The notes: generated by a model not told the origin, from the sequence alone. Shown: positions 12,552 to 25,042, numbered from the stretch's first letter. The stretch is DNA of 64,000 nucleotides from Ricinus communis (GCF_019578655.1 NC_063260.1:31768888-31832887), one strand, 5' to 3'. A program made the numbers and translations.

Positions 12552-15500
12552 TTAACATAAATCTAATCGACTTCCGCTTCTGCTTCTGCTTGGATTAAAA
12601 CCTCCACTTCTTTGGTCTGCAATGCTAAGTAGAGCCTGCCGCCGAATCAAAGCACTCTCAATATATTCTGACAAAGTTGGAAGATTTCCTTGTTCTCCAT
12701 CTCTATCTGCTTTTCCTCGAATTATCTACCAAGGCCATGAATAAAGGTCATAAACAAACACCTATTGAAAATTTAGCATCTTTTGAAAGATAGTTTACCT
12801 TTGATGCCCATGACCGTTCTGCTTGCTGACACACATCTTTAATATCCCTTCCTGACATTCTGAGTGCAGAAACACCAATATGTAAGTAATAGGCAAGACA
12901 GATAAACATCTAGGTACACCAAAATCAAAATAAAAGAGAGAAATAGAAGAAGACAAGAGGGGTTGCCAATCCATGTCATTAGATCTAGGGAAAAAGAAAT
13001 ATCAATCTGAACAAATTACCTGTGCACATAAATCAAACTCTAAAACCGTTTAATTTCCAAGTTGTATAACGAGGCAAATTAAGGAGCCTTTATGATGTTT
13101 GAGCATTTACATTCGTACTTTCAGAACCATGTTCATAGAGTTATATAACCAATATTAACTATACCGGCTGGAGAGCAAACGTATATTGCACGCGCCCAGA
13201 TGATTAGAGAGAGTGAAGAATTTGATTTGTCAAACTTACTGGTCAGTGACTTTGGCCAATTCCTCTATATCAGATCTCTTAAGATGCTTTGCATACTGGG
13301 CAACAATTTCCTGGCGGTTCTGCTCATCGGGCAGACCAAAAGTAATCATTGAATCAAACCGGCTGGTAAGACAGGTCACATATAAGTTAGAAAGGTTCCA
13401 ATTGATTCAGGTTATTTATCATTACCATCTCGAAGAATTTCCTCCAATATACCTGATCAAAGCAGGATCAAGGTCCTGTTTTCTATTTGTTGCAGCAATA
13501 ACAACCACTTTCTTGTCCTGTTCAAATCCATCAATCTGCATCCATTATCAAAGCCCACCACAAGCTTAGTCAATGTCAAAAAGAAATTCAATTTCCAGTG
13601 ATCTCAAAATATAGTTCATGACACAAGCGTTCAAAAGAACGTGATATGCTACTCAAACAAGAAATGTAGGATAGAAAATAAAAAATTTAGTGGAGTAACT
13701 AGCAAGGGCTGTGGCAGAGGCTTCACAACCACAAGAGCATATTGAGCACTGTTTTAATTGCAGCATGCATACTCTTTCTCCAAGAGGACATTGTAGATCA
13801 CAGTAACAAATAGCAATATGCTCAATGACATAAATAAAGTATTAACAGGCAAGAAAAGGCCCATATTTTGCAGCCCGATGAACGACTTCACCTGTCGCAG
13901 TAAAACTGATAAAATTCTGCGTGTAGCTTCATGCATTTCATTATCACGAGCAACAGCAAAAGAATCAACCTGTTATAACATCAACAGAGAGAAAGGAGGA
14001 GGAAAAGAAGCAGACTGTTAAATGAGTTGTGTAACTTGCGATGCAACTACGGGATATGTACACAAAAAAAAATGGAAACCTAGGAAACAACTATCAAGTT
14101 AGCATTACTTGCTTCTGTTACCTCATCTAGGAATATGATAGCACCATTAGGAAGCTCATTAGCAAGAGCAAAAACTTTTCCTAGCAATTTTTCACTTTCC
14201 CCATAGTACTTGGACATGACCACCTCCAGTGGCACATATAGCAATGGTACACCCTGCCAAGGCACAAGTCACATGCACATTTTATCTTGTGTTGACTTGC
14301 ATCAACATAGAGTCGAGATTTTACATGAAATGCTATACGTTTACTTTCCTGAAGCTTATATCATGCATGTGAAAATGTTCCCAGATAGATATTATTTCAC
14401 TTTAACCAGATTGGCATATCAGAAAGTCAAGCAAACTTTCAACAGCATAAACATCTTCTTTGAGAAGTTATCATAGAAATAGCAACAATCCTGTTATATA
14501 TCAAATTCAAATGCCTTAAACACGCATGCAGCACACACACACATAAAATCGTACAAATCCACCACATAGTTAAGGACATCTTATGAGATGCCTAAAGATC
14601 AAAGTCCTGACAAAGTTCTTATTGGTACAACTTAAAAAAACATAATCAAAAGGTGACTAAGCTTTGCAATTTACTCTGACCAATTATATGCAATTATCAA
14701 GACAAATGCAAGGGGAGGATTACTAAAGTGCTGGTGACTCACCGCTTGAGTAGCAATAACACGAGCACAAGATGTCTTCCCTGTGCCTGGAATTGATAAT
14801 GAATTGTAAATAGGCTTGTCCATTTATCAACCATGCACAACTCTCAGTGTCACTACAGATTTACAAACCAAACAAAAAGATTATAGAGACAAGATAGCTG
14901 TGAGCAATCTTGGAACATAAGATATCCATTTCCATCACCATTTCATTTCCTAGTCTCATGGCCTAAAGAACTAATTCATGTGATGTTACCCCCTCTACCA
15001 GGCCCAATGATAAAGAGATGTTGCTTATGCAATTTTTGAATCATTAAAAAAATTAAGGCGGAACCTTTTATACTCAAATCCATAAAATAAAGACTCCACA
15101 ATGTGGGCCTATATATGTTTAATGCCCTTTGACAGGTTGACAATGAGAAAGTCTGTAAGAACTGCACAACAATTATTCTTACACATGAATAATTGAATAA
15201 AACTTGCAGTTACAGGAAAATGTTTCCTGAGATCCAGACTAGAAAACACACCTGGTGGACCTTCAAAAAGCACAGCTCGAGGTCTATTTGACTCGAACTT
15301 CCGCCGTGTTCCACGAGCAATATTGTCATATACTTCAGGACTATGCAGAGCCAACAAGATTGTATCTTCTATTTCTCTAGATAGCAGATAATGGCCCGTT
15401 AAAGAGAATAATCAATAAGTAATTTCTTTCATATGACCAGTTGCATGATGCTTAAACCCTCAGAAAGCATTTATGTTATGCATGATACCCTCAGAAGGTC

Positions 15501-17743
15501 AATTATGTGACAAACACAGTTTACACGCTTGTAAATTCCTTACTACACAGGCCACATATGCATTCTTCTACAGATATCACAAAGAAAAATGATTAAAATT
15601 CGACTTATTAGTCCTGCCTTGTACAGAAATTAATCAACTGCCTAGCCCAACATCAGTTATGAGACCCTAAGATTATGAAGAAACTTTGCACCTTATGGAA
15701 CTAAAATGTTTGCCCCAGTGTTTGCAAATTCCAAGGTCATATAATCAAGAAATTCTTTTGTGGAATTGAATTGAAATGGCTCAGCTCCACATAAAATAAG
15801 GGTTACAACACAAAGGTAAAATGGCAATACTTTGAACCTTGTGTAAAATAATGCTATTCAAACATGATTACGTTGATGTTTTAAGTGTTCAAGTTCAAAA
15901 TCTTGATCAACAATAATTGCTGGTGTGTGTTGGCAGTTCCTTAAACATAGAGCTTAAAGTGCCAATTCATTGTGTATTCATCCAAGCTTGAGAACCGTGC
16001 TTACAAACATAAGGCTAAATTAATATGATGAGAATTTTGCATTAAAGGATGTAAGAAATTGACACATGTTACTTACTGTTTTTGCTGATCATACCCAGCA
16101 ATATTGTTCCAAGATATTTCACCTTTTGAAGAATTTATATGTGGTTCATTAAGTCCATATATTCTTACTCCCATGGACTCCAGAGTGGCAACTGATTTGT
16201 CTGCAGACGGCATCCGAGCAGCACCTTCTCCTGGAATTCTTTGCAAGCTCTTTAATCTGTCACCAGCCAATTGTAAAACAGACACCAGAGCATCAAGTTC
16301 TGTGGTGCTTAAGCTCCCACCCTTTATAAACTCAATTTCCTGCAACAAGCTGAAGGTGTTTAGAAAAAGCTTATTCTAGCATAACAGACCAATCAATTAC
16401 CAGAAATGTACTCACTGCTTTATCTGTGCTAATGAGTGAACGAAACAAGAAAATGCATAGATCTCCCTCAGCTGTATTCATATCTACAAACTGCCCTTTG
16501 TCAACACCAGCTTCCTTATGCTTTTCTGGAGAACTAAGTGTTAGTTGCCAGGCAACTGCACTGAAAATGTACAATTAATTAGAACCATTGAGCAATGAAT
16601 AAATACCAAGCGCAACAAGAAGATAAAATATACAAAACTCAGTAGACACTCAAAAACAACTTCAAAGACAATGAAAAGTTGATTTAACTAAACCTGTCCC
16701 AAGCACGTAATAGCATATCTGAACCACCAGCGCGCTCGTCAACCTTCAATCCAAGATTTGAAACCAGGTTGGCAATCAAGTGAAGAGCATCACATGCAGG
16801 AGGTATTTGAAATTTGATTGTGACCTATTACGTTAAAGAACATTCCAGTTAGAAATATCTCAGCAAATTGATATAAAATGATTGATGACAAAACCAAAGT
16901 GCAATGAGACTGATTTGTCAGATAAACCAAACCAATTGATTCTTTATGGAAACGAGGTTCAGAAAGTGTGATAAACTTGACATATAATATTATGAAAAAA
17001 ACATAGTTAGAAAAGTAAGTGCAACAAAACCTTTTGACCCTTGACAGCAACCATGAAGCGGGGGTAAGAACCATTTTTTATTCCTCTCAACTTGAGTAAC
17101 CCTTCAATTCGCTGTCTTTCTTTTGTGGCAATCTCCTCTAAATCCTTGTAACTTGAAGGAGATTCTGAAGGCAGTGAAGGTTTAGCAGCAGCCTGCAGAA
17201 AGCTGAGTTATAATCAATTCAAAGACTTTAGCTCTTCACATTGTAATGCTTTATTTTATTGTTTTTTTTTTTTTCCTTTTCGTTTTTAACAAACTCACCA
17301 ATTAAAACTTACAACATTTAGTTGATTGTAAATTGGAAAAAGGATGAACCTGATCAGAGTCAGCATAGGCTACTTGAAACATTCCAAGTCCAAGGAAACC
17401 GGCAAAAACAGCTGGAAGTATAGAGTAGTAAGGGCCATCAATAGTAGAGAGCTGAATTTCTGATGCAGGGGAACAAATATGGACTGCATTTCAGAATCAA
17501 AAAATAGATTTTCACATAACGCTGCTTGATAATTGTTGAAATGTAAAGCAAATACAATAACTATATCATCGGCGTATGTAAACAGAGACATAGAGAAGGA
17601 ATCAAGGGAAGCAGCAATCAGTAGAGAGGCTTACGGTGATGGAGAGGGCGAAGGAAGTGGTTCGGAGACGGTTTTAGGGTTTTGGGACAGGAAAATCGGC
17701 TCCATGAAGGACGTCTTCTCAATAGTCGCCCCAAACTCGCCAT
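12552..17743 (-). CDS. Organelle-type AAA ATPase (At4g04180-like)
   Basis: Fourteen exons: 17743-17635, 17459-17350, 17192-17031, 16824-16694, 16560-16416, 16339-16077, 15376-15252, 14786-14743, 14253-14122, 13969-13892, 13535-13453, 13362-13240, 12859-12799 and 12725-12552, encoding 579 residues. The start at 17743 is preferred to the ATG at 17705 because only it stays in phase with exon 2. It gives an Arg/Ser-rich leader (MASLGRLLRRRPSWSRF) like a mitochondrial or plastid transit peptide, followed by one hydrophobic segment at about residues 48-66. The AAA module follows: Walker A GPPGTGKTS near 345, Walker B IIFLDE near 405, AATNR sensor near 450 and ISRFDS near 465. A short RS-rich tail ends the protein. 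The FtsH zinc-protease motif is absent, so this is not an FtsH protease. Its substrate is unknown to me. Confidence 0.88.
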
Positions 17744-18973
17744 TGCTAATCTGTCTACAATAATGTGATTTTTAGCGTCGGTCTAACGCTGTGTAAGCTG
17801 CGTCGCATCTGGACTGTGGCTAAAAGTATGCGTCTTCTTAACTTATTAAGGGCATGCCAGATTTTATATTAGAAAAAAGAAATTGTTAGGACTTAGGCTG
17901 GGCTTTTCTAAAAAGAAATAAATAAATAAATAAATAAATATATGTAATGGGTTGTATTAAATTGAGAGACAGAATCAAATCTGGGAGTTCCGAATATTAA
18001 TTGAATGAATATACTAAGTGCTGTTGATTAGCTTATTAATTGTGTTGCTCCAAAAGGAGACAATCATAGAATATTATAATCAGTGTTAATTATTAAACTT
18101 AGGGGAGAGTGAATGTTGCTAATGAACCGAGTGGCAAATGCAATTGTAGGCATGAGGGAGAGGAGGGCAAGTAACAAAACAAGAAGTAATCCTAAGAGTA
18201 AAAGAGCAGGGAGTAGGCAGTAGGGGCATTTGGCCCCAGTCACCCTCAAATAGATCCGCCGCCAGTTGGTAATTTGATTATAGAGAGTAGAAAAGGCTAT
18301 AAGCCTAAACTTGTTGTCGTGATGGTTGTGCAGATGGTTTTCCTTTCTTTGACAACTTAGAATGGGCTGAGGCTGAGGTCCTCGAAACCTGAATTGGATG
18401 TTATGTTAGTATCCTTTTTGCACCATTTCTGACTTCACCTCCACATTTGCATCTTAAATTAATCTCTTCCAAGGACAAGGACCCAAAAAACAAACCCTTC
18501 TTAGCTTATTTACCACATGACATTGGAGGAGATACGCTACGTGCTTACAATACAACTGGGAGGAAGTCTATAAGGTCCGTCTTGGGCATGCCAAGAAGCA
18601 AATTCATTATGGGTGGAAACCAATCATATGCATTGCCATGTTGCCCAGATTGCAGTAAGAAATTACAGACCAAAGCAAGCTAATACCACCACAAGGATAA
18701 TTAAGCAATAAAAAGCTAACAGAAAGTGAAAAGTGAAGCAACTTTAGGAGTTCAGCAAAAAGCAACTCACTTGTTTGTTTGTTTGTTTTTTTCTTTAGTT
18801 AATTACAGGTGACGTGAGGAAACTAAATGAAGCCAGTGTTTAGAAAACAAGAAAATGCATCAGAATCAAGCTTAATAAATAAATAAATATCAGCAAAATA
18901 CACAAATATCTATATATATAAATAATCGATCAGAGCCCTCTGGGGTTAATTAAGAAGCAAATTACTTAATTAA
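17744..18973. other. Intergenic region
   Basis: Upstream DNA of the AAA gene and downstream DNA of the next minus-strand gene. It holds AAATA and GTTT simple repeats near 17925 and 18775. The open frames at 18064-18249 and 18447-18683 have no recognisable family and are not supported as genes. Confidence 0.55.
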
Positions 18974-20050
18974 TTAGTAGACCTTTTTAGTGAAGAGGCT
19001 GCGTAAATTGAAAAGGTTACCACCACCAGTTGCAAGATTAGAGGCTGTGCTACTGATGCTATTGCTACTGTCAACTATTGTAGCTTCAGCTATAGCAGTA
19101 GCAGTAATGGTAATACTAGTAGAAGTTGTATTAGAAATCCCTGTAGCACTATTTTCATCGCTTCTGCAACTTAAATGCTGTCTGTATGCCATACACATGG
19201 GCACATTCAAGTTCACTACTTTTCTCTTTGAATTGTCGCCAATTGTTGTTTTATTGCGACGGTGTTCGCCGCCGCTCACGCTCACTTTTTTCTTACTCGC
19301 CATCTTCTCACTGCTCCGACTCACTGGCGCCTCTGTGTTACTAGTCTTCGTTCTCGAACCTCCACTTCCACGGCGTGCCTGCCAGACGGGGCTGCTCCGA
19401 CCCAAGTGAGCCCGACCCGGACTACTAGGCCACTTCCTGGACTTGGACTCTCCAGCTGAATTACTCCGTGAGCAAGGGGCGCTGCTGACCTTACGGGTAG
19501 TTCCGGGAAACATCGTGGGTCGGGCTCCACTATTCCCAGCGGATCTACTGCGTGAAAAGGGCCATATATTGATATTCAACTCAGCGGATGATGAGGTGGC
19601 TCCGCTTTGATTCTTTTTCTCTTTCTTCTTTTCTCTGTCGTTATCTTTATCTCGTTGGTTCTTTGATGATGTAGCTTTGTTCTCACCTTTCTTAAATATA
19701 TCTTTCCATCTTTTTGAGGCAGTTAAAGGGGTACCGACCGACTCTGCTGCTATGGACTTGTGTGATATTTGAGGTCCAGGCTTCTCAGATTGGGAGTTGG
19801 GGGGCTCAGGATCTGGTTGAGGGCCAGGGTCGTGGTTGTGGTTGTGGAGGTGCAGCAGGTGGAGAGGGAGGAGAACACCATCAACAAAGAGTTCATCGGC
19901 GGAGAGAATATTGGGTTCAGGAAAAGAGGGATTTGGTACCCTCCAAAACTCAAATTCAGGGGAGTTGGAGTCGCTGCTTCTTCTTCTTCCGCTGCTGGTG
20001 CAGGGGGAGAGGGGCTCTTGGCTGCTGGCTATTTTTCTTGGGCTATCCAT
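18974..20050 (-). CDS. Ser/Arg-rich plant protein, MAKR/BKI1- or DUF1645-like
   Basis: A single-exon frame of 358 residues starting MDSPRKIASSQEP. Near residue 32 it has SPEFEFWRV and then the box ADELFVDGVLLPLHL. A basic RWKDIFKKGE block, a KKKEKK stretch and repeated Ser-Arg patches (WPFSRSRSAG, GRSSPVWQARRG) follow, then a conserved-looking LNVPMCMAYRQHLSCRSDE near residue 285. This layout resembles plant membrane-associated kinase regulators and DUF1645 proteins, many of which are phosphorylated and tethered to the plasma membrane by basic patches. I cannot decide between those families by eye. The long open frames on the opposite strand here are shadows of its biased codons. Confidence 0.72.
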   Translation of the reverse strand: MDSPRKIASSQEPLSPCTSSGRRRSSDSNSPEFEFWRVPNPSFPEPNILSADELFVDGVLLPLHLLHLHNHNHDPGPQPDPEPPNSQSEKPGPQISHKSIAAESVGTPLTASKRWKDIFKKGENKATSSKNQRDKDNDREKKKEKKNQSGATSSSAELNINIWPFSRSRSAGNSGARPTMFPGTTRKVSSAPCSRSNSAGESKSRKWPSSPGRAHLGRSSPVWQARRGSGGSRTKTSNTEAPVSRSSEKMASKKKVSVSGGEHRRNKTTIGDNSKRKVVNLNVPMCMAYRQHLSCRSDENSATGISNTTSTSITITATAIAEATIVDSSNSISSTASNLATGGGNLFNLRSLFTKKVY

Positions 20051-20470
20051 TGTTGAGGATGGGAAGGGGGGGAGAGAGTGGTTTACTTTTTTTGTTTTGG
20101 ATGGTGTGGGGGAGGGAAGTTTGTTGTTTCCAGTGGAGGAAGCTCAGAGTTTTAGTGCAGTCTACCCCACAGCGCAATAAAGAAAGGCCCAGGAGAGAAT
20201 TCAGTAATAATGTGGAATAATATTTAAATTAATTCTTTTTTTTTTTAAAAAAGGAATAAAATGTTTTGTAGTCTATTAATACCTAAATTTTTAGATACTA
20301 TTTTAAAGATGTAAAATAAAAACATCACATCATTTGAAGCAATTAATTTTAAATATTTTATTTATTTTATATATATTTATATAATATGATATGATTTATT
20401 TTTATTAAATTTATATAAAAATAATATGATAGACATAATTTATTTAAATATTTATATAGTACTACTTTAT
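20051..20470. other. AT-rich flank before the pararetrovirus
   Basis: The promoter and leader of the preceding minus-strand gene occupy the first part. The rest is very AT-rich, TTTATATA-like DNA reaching the left edge of the terminal repeat. No gene is seen. Confidence 0.6.
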
Positions 20471-20526
20471 AAGTTGGGATAAAATTATGTATTGTCATAG
20501 TCTTTATGTATTGTTATTGTATTTAT

Positions 20527-20720
20527 GTCTGATAGTGACGTCTCAGGAAGTATGTTCTGGAAGCCAATCACGTGGTGTGAACAGTTAGGCTTCCTTGAAA
20601 TATGTAATTATGCGTTGTATTTGTGTCTGATAGTGACGTCTCAGAAAGTATATCCTAAAGCCAATCACGTGGTGTGAACAGTTAGACCTCCTTGAAATGT
20701 GTAATGTACAAGCCCTGTCA
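20527..20720 (+). promoter_or_regulatory. Duplicated as-1-like/CCAAT/G-box module
   Basis: Two tandem copies, 98 bp apart, each with TGACGTCTC and CCAATCACGTGGTGTG. TGACG is the binding core of TGA bZIP factors and CACGTG the G-box. The duplication is present in both terminal repeats and therefore predates integration. Confidence 0.65.
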
Positions 20721-20748
20721 CTTAGTGTCTTGGGTGAGCCACAAGTCC

Positions 20749-20811
20749 CTATTTAAAGAGGTCCTCATTGTAATGAGGGAGCAAGCTTCCTTCCCTCTTC
20801 TGATAAATAAA
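20749..20811 (+). promoter_or_regulatory. TATA box, small inverted repeat and poly-A signal
   Basis: CTATTTAAAG is followed within 10 bp by the inverted repeat CCTCATTGTAATGAGG and then AATAAA at 20806-20811. In pararetroviruses the poly-A signal lies just downstream of the RNA start, giving terminally redundant RNA. That role here is inferred from spacing. Confidence 0.55.
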
Positions 20812-21057
20812 ATCTCTGTGTTCTAATATTTATGGCTTTCTGAGCTCTCTCTCTCTTCTCTGATCCTTTGACAATGGTTCCTTAGCTAAGCTACGATCTG
20901 TTTATTCTCGAATACAAAAGGGCTAGCTCGGCTCATCGGGATTTAAAGAACAAAGGACCCCCAGGCTAGGTGTACCGTCTTGGTCGTAGTTTGCGATCCT
21001 ATCCAGCCTCGAGCTTACAGCATGAGTATCTAGGAATAAGCAGCTCTCGGCATGTTT

Positions 21058-21070
21058 TGGTATCAGAGCC
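21058..21070 (+). other. tRNA-Met primer-binding site
   Basis: TGGTATCAGAGCC lies directly after the left repeat and is complementary to the 3' end of plant initiator tRNA-Met. It primes minus-strand DNA in both caulimovirids and many plant LTR elements. The right repeat breaks off exactly at this point. Confidence 0.9.
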
Positions 21071-21078
21071 TTAGGTGA

Positions 21079-22455
21079 TTGAGAAGAGAACCGGGTCATC
21101 ATGACTTCAGAAATCACTATTCATACTTCTACTCTACAACTCCCCCTTTTTGTAGAAAGACTGTATCAAATAAGATAGACCACCTTGTGGAGATTTTCCA
21201 TATTCTTGAAAATGTCCAAATAGAAAACACCCTAGTGTCTATCATCAATCCATATAACATTTTCAAGAAGCAAAACTTTGTTCGAAAGACTTTTAACCAG
21301 ATCATCCACAAGCAACCCTTGTCTGTTAAAGAGTATGTCCAATCTTCCTCACTTTCACAATGTTCCCTTACTTCCACCACTCAGGAACAGTATGTTACTC
21401 TGGAGATCCCCACTTCCTTTATAGAGCAGTGAAAGAAACAGGGGTACACTCATCTCCATCTTGGAGCTGCTAGGCTCGTACTCTCTTATCATGGCAGAAT
21501 GGGTTTACCTGTTACGGCCCAGATGTCTCTCTTGGACACCAGGTACCTCAAATACGAACATGCAGTGATCGGGACTATTGTCACAACACTTAACACTGAA
21601 AGTGTTATCCTGACTTTCTTCCCAAATTTTAATTTATCTCCTAATGATCCTTCCTTGTCTACTGCACTCAAAGTCTAAGTTCAAATCACTGGAGCTAACC
21701 AAGTGATTGATGCTCTCTCCACAACCCTGCACCGCTAAATTGTCTACAGACTCCAAGATCATGCCTTCAATTTACAAATCACAGGCTTCCAAGCCACTTC
21801 TGATGCCTTATTTATCATGGCAGATTCTGGCCAAGTCCCTACAATAGTTCAAGCCCCAAGGCAGCTGGAAAGAGAAGATCTACAGAAGCTAATTCCAACT
21901 GAATGAGTGACAAATTACAAGAAACTCCATGCATCTTAAGCCAAGCTTGTTCAGGCTATTGATCCTCTTTTTGTCACACAAAAAAATGGTACTGTGAAAA
22001 TAATTTTTACAAAAACAGAAGAATCTTCTTCTGCTCCCTCTATTTTTCAGGCTTCGATGATTCAACCTGTGTCCAGACCTAGAAGAAGATCCCCATTCAT
22101 TCTTTCCAATCCTCTAGACATCATATCTACACAGCAAGAATTAAAGAACATTTCATCTGGGATATTGACCCACAAATGTGTGAACCAGGCTGCACCTGCA
22201 AAGATGACCTTGATTTTGCTGAACCATATTCTCAATACCCCAGGAAAGCCTCAAGAGCCATGTCTCCAGAGACTCCGTGTTCAGTCAAAAAACCCAGGCA
22301 AGATGACCGATATCCAAACGGTCCTTAGATTGGTATCCACAAAAAACAGCAAAAAGAAAAGCAGGATAAATCTCCTCTTCTTATGTATAAGGAAGCTTTG
22401 GAACTTCTTGCAAAAAAAGGAAAGACCATCCTTGACATTACCTATGATGAGATGA
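21079..22455 (+). pseudogene. Relic of a 30K-superfamily movement protein
   Basis: One reading frame runs through the whole interval and is broken by stop codons at 21430, 21676, 21736, 21904 and 21937. The undisturbed stretch 21433-21675 carries HGRMGLPV (21490-21513) and FFPNFNLS (21616-21639), the signature blocks of caulimovirid movement proteins, which move virus through plasmodesmata. The start is uncertain; an ATG at 21101 lies in another frame. The end overlaps the next frame by about 70 bp. Movement proteins are absent from Ty3 and copia elements, which makes this the key diagnostic region. Confidence 0.75.
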
Positions 22456-24230
22456 AGATATTTTTGGCTCAAAAAGGAATTGTCTTTGGACAAAAGCCTT
22501 CTACTACTTGCAGACAAGAGATTTACTCTGATTTGCCAGCAGTCCAGGCACCCCAAATGATTCAAAACTGTTTCATGTTCCAGCCTGAAGATTTTCCTCC
22601 TCTAGAGAAGTTAGAAAATAAAAGATCTGAGATCACTCCCTCAAAGGTTACTTCATCAGGAACTATAGAGCCTCTTACACTGCCAGAAGAAGTACTGAAT
22701 TGGCAAACTTCTAATTCAATAGTTCAGAACTCCTATTTAAAGAAAATTAATCGAAAATTAGATCAAGTTCTCCATTTGGCTCACAAGATAGATCAAAAGC
22801 TTGATAGTTATTCCACGGAAGTCTTCCAATTGTATTCTTCTCTGCAAAACAGATACCAGGCTTTAGATTAGGAATTGAGAATTTCTCAGCCGATGTTATC
22901 AGCCTTCCGACAAAAGAAAAAAGAGATCATGAACCTTAAACGTCAGATAGAGCATATTGAGTATGATCTAAAGAAAAGGCCTCCAGAAATTTTTATATTT
23001 TCATCTGCAGCCTCATCATCCTCAACTGTGACTCCTCCTTTTTGACAAGGTTTCTCTCTGTTCCCACCTTCACCATCAGAACCAGTAACCAAGTTACCTT
23101 TTAGAACTTTCCACCATCTAAGTGCAAGACCACAAACTTCTGCCGAGAAAACCCAGGCTCCAGATAAGAGCAAAGCACCACAACAGTTGATGATTGGAGC
23201 TTATGACTCTGACACTTCAGAAGATTTTGAAATGGCTGATATTTCAGAAATCTTAATAAATACTCAACAATCACAACCTAAACCTATCGTTAAAGATCCT
23301 CCTGATGATTATTCTCCTTTTATGCCTACATCGACTCCCAAACCTAGTGCCTCGTCAGGACCATGGTTCACTTTGGATGATATTCCACCTTCCAAATGGA
23401 AGGATAGGATGTCAGAATTTCTAGCATGGATTGACTTACAAATGTCCTACGAAAATGCTAGCCTAAAAAAGGTCCTTACTAAGTTTACCACCAGGTTCAC
23501 TGGAAGTCTCAGAGATTGGTTCTCGAACCAATCTGAGTATGTGCAGATGCAGTTCACTACCTATGCCTTCAGCAGCGACAGCAATCGCATTACTTCACAA
23601 TCAATTTTTTGGAGATGTTGATCTGATTATCAAGCAGCAGAAGCAGGAGTACTTTGATCGAAGGTGATGTTCTTTGAAGAAAAAGGATCTAAAAAAGTAT
23701 TATATGGCAATGTCAAAGTTGTATTATGTGGTTAGCAGAAATGAAAGTGATGATACTTTAAAGTATTCTTTCATTTCGTCCCTTCCAGAAGAATTTCAGC
23801 CTGAAATTCATTCCTCCATCAATGCGACTAAAAGAGCAGTAAATGCTATAACTTTTGGAGAAATATGGCAATTTACACTGGCAACACTCAAAAGACTGTG
23901 TGAGTTGTAAAAATTCTTCAAGTCATTGCAGTCTCAAGGTACTCTTACAAAGCAGGCATGTAATAGAGACCATCTAAAAATCAAGTGCAAATCTTCAAAT
24001 TGCACATGTTCAAGGCATTCCAGTACGAAAAAGTACAAATCCTCTTCCAAACATTACAAAGAAAGCAAGAAGAGGAACAAGACTCATTCTAAGAAGTTCT
24101 GTTACTTCAGAAAAAGAAAGATAAAAGCACTAAGTCCTCCAGATGCTACATTTGTAAAAAGAAAGGATATTTTGCAAAAAATTATCCTAAAAACCCAGAT
24201 AAGGCAGCTAAGATGGTCCAGCATGTAAGC
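22383..24230 (+). pseudogene. Relic of coat-protein (gag-like) region with degenerate zinc knuckle
   Basis: A second frame starts at an ATG at 22383. It continues, with stop codons at 22869 and about 23043 and a frame change near 23640, to about 24230. The middle is acidic and Ser/Pro-rich; the end is Lys/His/Cys-rich. A CX2C pair at 24144-24155 begins a CCHC-type knuckle, but the later His and Cys ligand positions now read Tyr. Coat proteins of this family package RNA/DNA through such a knuckle. The gene is inactive. Confidence 0.65.
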
Positions 24231-24653
24231 ATGACATTGTCGTTGCCAGAAGATTTCAAAGAAGATATTGAGTCTCTCCTCTCCGAACAGAATGTCCCGA
24301 TTAGTGATAGTCTTTTTGGAGTTGAAATACATCAAGATTCTAGTTCATCGGAAGATGATTATTCTTCAGGATCAAAAGAAATTTCAGTTCTAATGATGGA
24401 TTTACAGGTGGAAAGTATTGATAACATCCTAATGGATGTAATGCAGTATCCATTATCTCCCAGCTTGGCTCCTGAGTTTACCCAATTTGCAGCTCAACCA
24501 GAGCCTCCCATTCTTTATGTGTCTGTTCAGGTCTTGCCTTCAAAATATGCAAAGCCAGTGACAATAATTGCTTTCTTTGACACTGGGGCACAAAAAAGCA
24601 TGATGAACCCGTCTATTCTTTCACAAGAATGTTGGCGGTACCAAAGAGAATAA
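24213..24653 (+). pseudogene. Relic of retroviral-type aspartic protease
   Basis: An acidic linker is followed by IAFFDTGAQKSMM, with the catalytic DTGA at 24579-24590, the usual mark of pepsin-type viral proteases that cut the polyprotein. The frame stops at 24651 and the following 400 bp to the reverse transcriptase are frame-shifted. Confidence 0.75.
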
Positions 24654-25042
24654 ATTTAAGACAGTTAATGGAGAGATTTTTAGGACAACCTTGATTACAA
24701 GACAACGGATAGGTATACAGTTTTTTCCAAATTGTGTTATCTGGACGAATGTTATTGGATCAGAATTGCCAAACAAGGATCTATTGATCGAATTTGACAT
24801 TTATCATCACGCTGTAAAGTTATAAATTCCTCCCTACAGGTATTAAATTCAAGAGGCAATTCCATCCATATACAGATACCAATAATCTGTTTGCTATCTC
24901 AGATGTAGAAGGACCTTTCCTAGAATACAGGGAAAAGTTCTTATCATTTTGTCCTGAATCACATGCTCATTTTCAGCATCCCCAGCCACTCTGGAAGAAC
25001 CCATAATTTTTCATTGAGCTACCTTTCAAACTTAATGAAGAT

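Larger units (their letters stand above)
20471..21057 (+). repeat. Left terminal direct repeat with pararetroviral promoter
   Basis: About 587 bp matching 27328-27917. By eye roughly 19 of the first 265 aligned bases differ. It contains a duplicated module of 98 bp period with TGACG (20536 and 20634), CCAATCACGTGG (a CCAAT box fused to a G-box), a TATA-like CTATTTAAA at 20750-20757 and an AATAAA signal at 20806. That order, with as-1-like TGACG boxes, a TATA box and a nearby poly-A signal, is the layout of a 35S-type promoter and RNA terminal redundancy. Confidence 0.85.

Noticed and set aside
18064..18249. Hydrophobic Leu-rich minus-strand frame that looks like a signal peptide
   Set aside because: Begins at TTG, has no ATG, no family match and no following secreted domain.
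18447..18683. 78-codon frame with Cys pairs
   Set aside because: No family recognised and no promoter or splice context.
19714..20220. Long + strand open frames opposite the Ser-rich gene
   Set aside because: They mirror the biased codons of the minus-strand gene and show no family features.
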